Shown piece after piece: positions 19,001 through 23,276 of a DNA stretch of 23,276 nt. The notes beneath the pieces are model-generated. The model was not told the origin of the DNA. It saw nothing but the letters and a program-made list of their open reading frames with translations, and made no database searches. Source of the DNA: Kipferlia bialata (taxonomy: Eukaryota; Fornicata). Numbering within the stretch: position 1 is the first letter of the stretch; each line of letters opens with the position of its first letter. The translations under genes and the position numbers were made by a program. The DNA lies in contig BDIP01000263.1 in NCBI GenBank assembly GCA_003568945.1, forward strand, positions 1 to 23,276, in the 5' to 3' direction.

Positions 19001-22000
19001 GGTAGGTCGGCGGGTGGGGGTGGGATGGGGGGAAGACCCCCGACACCCGGATGCTGGATGCTGGACGACACAACCCCTGCACGCCCTGACAGGTCAGCCA
19101 GAAGGGTCGAGAGGGTACTGCGCACCTGTGCCCACCGATCATCGATGTCTGAGTCGATCTTGGCCTGACTCTCCCCCACAACCTGAACTCCCTCGCTCTC
19201 TCTCTCCCCTACCGTATCAGACACTGTCCCGGCCTCCCCTTGCAGAGCACTCTCCCCGTCAGCATCCATGCCCATGTGTGCGAGGTGTGTGGCCACAGAG
19301 GCCAGGGCGTCATACTGCGACAGGGCAGTCAGCATCTGACAGCACAGCAGACCGAGCTGGGCCTTGGCCAGGCCCTCCGCTTCTACCAGGCCGGTGTACA
19401 CAGCCAGGCCTGAGGCAGGTGCCTCCCTGTCAGCCAATGCATCTCCCATGGCATCTCCCTCTCCAGACAGGGCAGCGTGCCTGTACCCTGGCACCACTGA
19501 CGTCAGCAGAGACGGGTTGTCGAGCCTCAGTAGAGACACGGGATCGGAGTGGAGAGACTCCTCCGATGTCTGGGCTGGTGAATCACCACCTTCCAGGCCT
19601 CTGATGCCGTCACTGAGTCCCATGAGTCTCTCAGAGACATCGGACACGAGGTGGTGACACAGAGACAGATACCCACGCATGGTCTCAGGTCTAGGCCGGT
19701 GGGAGGTGCCGTTGAGACCGTCCTCCCCCCCTGCATCCCCTGTGCCTCTGTGACTGTGTACTGTGATCCTGTCCACCAGGCCCTGCCGCACGTCCCGGTA
19801 CCTACCCACAAGGGTGTCTACACGGCGGCACACATCCTCTGCCCCTAGACCCTCAACAGCAGAGGCCAGCAGGGAGTGCAACGCATCGGACTCGGGGGGA
19901 GTATCCCCACTCCCACTGGCAGGGTCAAAGACCCGACACAGAGACTGTAGCACCTGCAGCCTTGGGTAGATGACGCTGAGTCGGTCGTTAAGAGAGTCCA
20001 ACTCACTAGGGGCGGCAAAGGGAACCCGTCTCTCCAGGGCCTCTACCTCTCCCTCCATCTGGGCCTCAATGGCCACCGCCCTAGTGACAGCGTCCTTGTG
20101 CGACGTGTAGGAGGCCTGGCACTTCGCTAGGGTCTGTAGCGCAAGGCCGGCTGCAGTACCCACGTCCTGCCACCGAGTGAGGTCGGACAGGAGACCGTCA
20201 GACAGAGACCGCACCGTCTCTGGGGGTATGGGGTGGGGGCTGGACATCAAGGCGGAGAGCGCCTCCGCTGGGGCCAGAGCGGCCTCGGCCACCTCAGGGA
20301 TGCACTGCTGCAGCTGTAGAACGGCGAGGGTCCGCTTTCTGAGCTCCCCCTGAACTCCACTATCAATATTGTCTCTGTCTCTCATTGCTTCGGAGGGGAT
20401 GGGACGGAGACACACCTCGATGTGTCTTTCAAGGGAGGACACCTCGGCCTGTAGCGATGCCTGCGCCGCCTGTACCTGGCCCACTCCCTCTGTCTGCCCC
20501 TGGACCACGTCTGTCTGGGTGTCTGCTATGCCCTGCAGGACAGAGACCAGGCAGTCACAGAGGGAGAGGGAGAGAGAGAGGGCTCTGCCAGACAGACACG
20601 GCTCAGGGACCCCACACCCAACCGAGCCCAGGTCCATCTCCAGCCTGCCTAGTATGGCCAGGGCATCCTGACGGGAGGCAGCCTCGGCCAAGTACTCTGT
20701 CAACAGGCGGTGGGCACTGGCCAGCCTCCTACCAGCCAGGGACAGGCCGGAGGGGTCTGGTCCACTGTCCGGAGACAGCGGGAGGGGTGTCCCTGACAGG
20801 ACAGACACAGCTCGGGACAGGAAGGAAGAGAGAGACTCACACACTGGGGTGGCCAGAGCAGAGTACTCCTCTGCCAGGGCCTCTGCGTCTACATATGCAT
20901 CCAGGTCGGTGCCTCCCGTCTCGGACAGAGCACGCCGCAGGTCGGAAAACAGGGGGGAATACGTTGCCGGCAAGAGAGTGGCCACATGGGATGGGTCCAC
21001 GCCCTTGGCCTTGACAGCCGTGCACCCCTGGCCCAGATACCCCAACAGGGCGTCCTCCTGACGCAGCAGAGCCTGTGCCGCCTGTGTGGCATGCAGCCTG
21101 ACATTGGCATCGAGGGAGGGGAGAGAGAGGATGTGGGTCAGGGTGGCCAGGAGGGGACTCAGCCGGTGGCACAGGTTATGCAGGGACAGGGACGTGACCT
21201 GGGTGCGGCATCCGTCCTCCAATGACTCTGCTATCAACCCTATCTGACTCCCACAGCCCCTGCCCGCCCTGCCCTCGGACTCCAGCTCTTGGCCCAGGGC
21301 CTGGAGGGCATCCTCTGACAAGGGAAGGTAGCCTTGCACGTCGTATCCCTGCCTGTGCAACATAGCCGCCCCCTTGTTCACCCGGCCCAGTATACCTAGG
21401 GTGTAGTGGCGCTGCGTCTCATACTTCAATACCTCCTTGGCTACACACAGAGCACCAGACACCCCAAGACCAGACCAGGCCCTCTCTTGTGCCGCAAACG
21501 TCTCCAAGTGGTGGACAGACGAAGTGACATACCCTGCCAGCTGGGCAAGGCACACAGAGTGGGTGTGGAAGGCCACACTCCTCCCCGACTGGACAGTCAG
21601 ACTACGCCTGTAGGACGCACACACACCTAGCACGGCCCTGAACTTGGTCTCCAGGGCCGACATGCCGGACCCTGCTGGGATCGAGGGCTCACAGGAGTCT
21701 CCCTCCAGGCTGACCCATCTGGAGGTCAATTAAGATAAGGAAGTATGGGGGGGGGCAAATGCTGGATACCTTAACTGAGCGTAGCACGCAGACACATCGG
21801 AGAGGGCAGACATCATATCCCACAGGGCATGGTTGGCCTTCTTCAAGCAGCCCTGGTGTTGCTGGAGTGAGAGTCAACACATAGACATGGGGTGTCTCAT
21901 ACTAGAGAAGAATTACCATTACACACTGCATAAGAAACATATCAATGCTACTGCACCACATACAGAGACAATCATATGTTCCACACACCTTCAACTGCGC

Positions 22001-22387
22001 TGGTGACAGCGGTGGCACGGTACCCCCGACAGCAGCATGGACAGGGTCTGATACTGATACTGATACTGATACTGAGCCCACTCCACTGCTGAGCTGTCGG
22101 TCCAGACCAGTCACACACTCGGACAGAGCATCCATAGCACCAGTCACATGCGTGACAGCTCCTAAAAACACCCCAGGCTGCCTCTTCTTCAGAATCAACA
22201 GTTTCAAAGGCCTTGATAGGGGGAGTAAGGGGTATGGGGCGCTCAAAACTCGCCTGAGAGTTTCGGCCCCATTCTCATCATAAACACCATTGTCCATCCA
22301 CAGGGACCCTGGCGGATGGAATCCGCCAGTTAATGATGCCGATACACCGGAGAAGTCAGTCACAGATGTGTGTATAGCAGTATGCAT
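10033..22387 (-). CDS. Giant (about 4058-residue) helical protein with EF-hand-like C-terminus
   Basis: Three exons on the minus strand: 22387-21989, 21861-21770 and 21718-10033. Introns of 127 and 51 nt end in CTCACTCCAG and TTGACCTCCAG and keep frame; the second join restores AQLRWVSLEGD. The last exon is one 11.7-kb open frame of 3895 codons. The protein is rich in Ala, Leu, Ser, Val, Glu and Arg, poor in Lys and aromatics, and reads as long amphipathic helices broken by short Pro/Gly/Ser/Asp linkers, in the style of spectrin-superfamily or plakin rods. No signal peptide, membrane helix, kinase, motor or actin-binding CH domain is visible. Near the C-terminus (about 3935-3978) FEGVVRTLRLPPSAVHLF, ASYASEGCLSF and SLVQLV form an EF-hand-like helix-loop-helix without the calcium-binding Asp residues, like the tails of alpha-actinin and spectrin. 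A cytoskeletal scaffold role is inference. Exon 1 includes a run of SV dipeptides. I see no named family and no further intron. Confidence 0.8.
22049..22075 (-). repeat. GATACT hexamer microsatellite in exon 1 of the giant gene
   Basis: About four tandem copies of GATACT (AGTATC on the coding strand) encode alternating Ser-Val. Shorter runs of the same hexamer occur at about 12743-12756 and 15991-16002 inside the giant gene and at about 9603-9616 in the intergenic region. Confidence 0.8.
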
Positions 22388-22520
22388 AGTTTAGTAGTTT
22401 CTAAACCCTTCTTCTCAGAGAGAGATACAAAAACCTCAGTTTTAGACTAAGGGTGTAGTGAGAGTCTGATCACTCAGAGTCAGACCTGAGATCAATCTTT
22501 CCGTCACAGACAGAGGAGTG
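22388..22520. promoter_or_regulatory. Short divergent intergenic region, presumed shared promoter
   Basis: Only 133 bases separate the start codon of the giant gene (minus) from the proposed start of the small acidic-protein gene (plus). The region must hold both transcription starts if the plus-strand start is right. It is AT-rich near 22388-22450. No named element is identifiable. Confidence 0.3.
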
Positions 22521-23207
22521 ATGGGGGTTCGTTATTAATGCATGAGTCAATAACATACTCCTGTGATTCCCCTGACCCCAGAACGGTACCAACAAGAAGA
22601 AGGCCATGCGCATATTCCGGCTTGAGATGCTTCCCAAGCCGGATGATCCCACACAGTCTGAGATGGTGCTGGTCGAGACAGAGAAGAGTAATGTGCGTTA
22701 GTGGTATACAGTATCGTCACAGGAGTGTACATATGCCCTCTCATCCCAGAAGGCAGCCTTCCACGTGGATGGCGTGGACGAGGAGGGGTGTATCTTTGTG
22801 CAGAGGGCTGTCAATGGTACGCCATAGGATTGGTTTCCTCATATGATATGTGTATCTGATGTCACGTTCGTTTGTATCTGGTGGTGTATCCAGTCTCCTG
22901 CTCCATGTAGCATCCCTGTCTGCATTCTCATGATGAAATGATTCTCTCAATCTCAGACCCTACCACCGGTCTCGAGAATGCCCTTGGGGGTATGTTTGGA
23001 GAGGACACCCCAGGGGGCATGGGGGATATGGGGGAGGACGGCATGTTCGACGACTTTGAGGGGGATGAAGGGGAGGGCGAGTACATGATCGAGGAGATTG
23101 AGGGAGACGAGGATGAGTTCTCTTTCGATGAGGAGGATGAGTATGGCGACATGCCCATGTCCCAGGACGTCATGGCTGCCATCATGGCCCAGGTGCCCTA
23201 TCCATAG
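22521..23207 (+). CDS. Small, highly acidic protein of unknown function (four exons)
   Basis: Proposed exons 22521-22526, 22582-22692, 22750-22816 and 22957-23207 join in frame to 144 residues. Exons 2-4 are well supported: acceptors CTGACCCCAG, CTCATCCCAG and CTCAATCTCAG match the local 3' element, and each junction preserves frame (for example TEKSNKAAFHVDG). The two-codon first exon, ATGGGG before a GTTCGT donor, is the weakest part; a different upstream start is possible. The N-terminal half is basic then mixed (NGTNKKKAMRIFRLEMLPK; VDEEGCIFVQRAVND). The second half is Gly/Met-rich and then extremely acidic, with long runs of Glu and Asp (for example EEIEGDEDEFSFDEEDEYGD), ending in a short helix, SQDVMAAIMAQVPYP. 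Acidic tails of this kind are common in histone chaperones and nucleolar proteins, but I do not recognise the N-terminal domain and assign no role. Confidence 0.6.
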
Positions 23208-23212
23208 CTATC

Positions 23213-23215
<3 letters not shown>

Positions 23216-23260
<45 letters not shown>

Positions 23261-23276
23261 CCCCCCCCCCCCCCCC
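23216..23276. repeat. CT dinucleotide repeat ending in a C homopolymer
   Basis: Pyrimidine-only sequence starts just after the last gene, becomes a CT repeat over about 23226-23258, and ends in 19 C to the window edge. It probably marks the end of an assembled contig. Confidence 0.9.

Noticed and set aside
1-23276. tRNA, rRNA, CRISPR, transposon or virus-like sequences
   Set aside because: I looked through the intergenic regions and coding frames and saw no tRNA-like fold, rRNA core, spaced repeats, transposase, reverse transcriptase, integrase or capsid motifs.

Overview
The window looks like nuclear DNA of an intron-containing protist. Its genes are split by short introns (about 50-160 nt). 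Their products are eukaryote-specific: an importin-alpha, a TAF12-like histone fold, a WDR44-like WD40 protein and a cathepsin-C-like signal-peptide exon. Nearly every intron that can be placed from reading frame ends in CTNAC, one to four bases, then AG, so the branch-point element sits directly against the 3' splice site. Giardia and Trichomonas are known for this arrangement. With the moderate-to-high GC content and many introns, I infer a free-living fornicate metamonad such as Kipferlia bialata; the genus is a guess.

Layout, left to right: the 3' end of an unidentified gene (+, 1-107); a small TAF12-like gene (+, 366-799, two exons); a WDR44-like beta-propeller gene (-, 1233-2463, three exons, probably missing its 5' end); a 73-bp near-pure G tract (2506-2578); the first exon or exons of a cathepsin-C-like protease (-, to 2822) whose remainder is absent; an unrecognised protein with an RG repeat and an acidic tail (+, 3058-4371, four exons); a single-pass membrane protein with a large, possibly arylsulfotransferase-like beta-propeller ectodomain (+, 4731-7598, four exons); importin-alpha (+, 7954-9573, two exons); a giant gene (-, 22387-10033) encoding about 4058 residues, 3895 of them in one 11.7-kb exon; and a small, very acidic protein (+, 22521-23207, four exons). 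The window ends in a CT repeat running into a C homopolymer.

The genes do not form an operon or an obvious pathway. They are ordinary, closely packed eukaryotic genes in mixed orientation with 130-460 bp between them. The most interesting items are the giant, mostly helical protein with a degenerate EF-hand-like tail, the consistent branch-point/3'-splice-site element, and the G tract that breaks two unrelated genes at the same point. The last is either an assembly join or a real rearrangement. I found no RNA genes, CRISPR arrays, transposons or viral elements.
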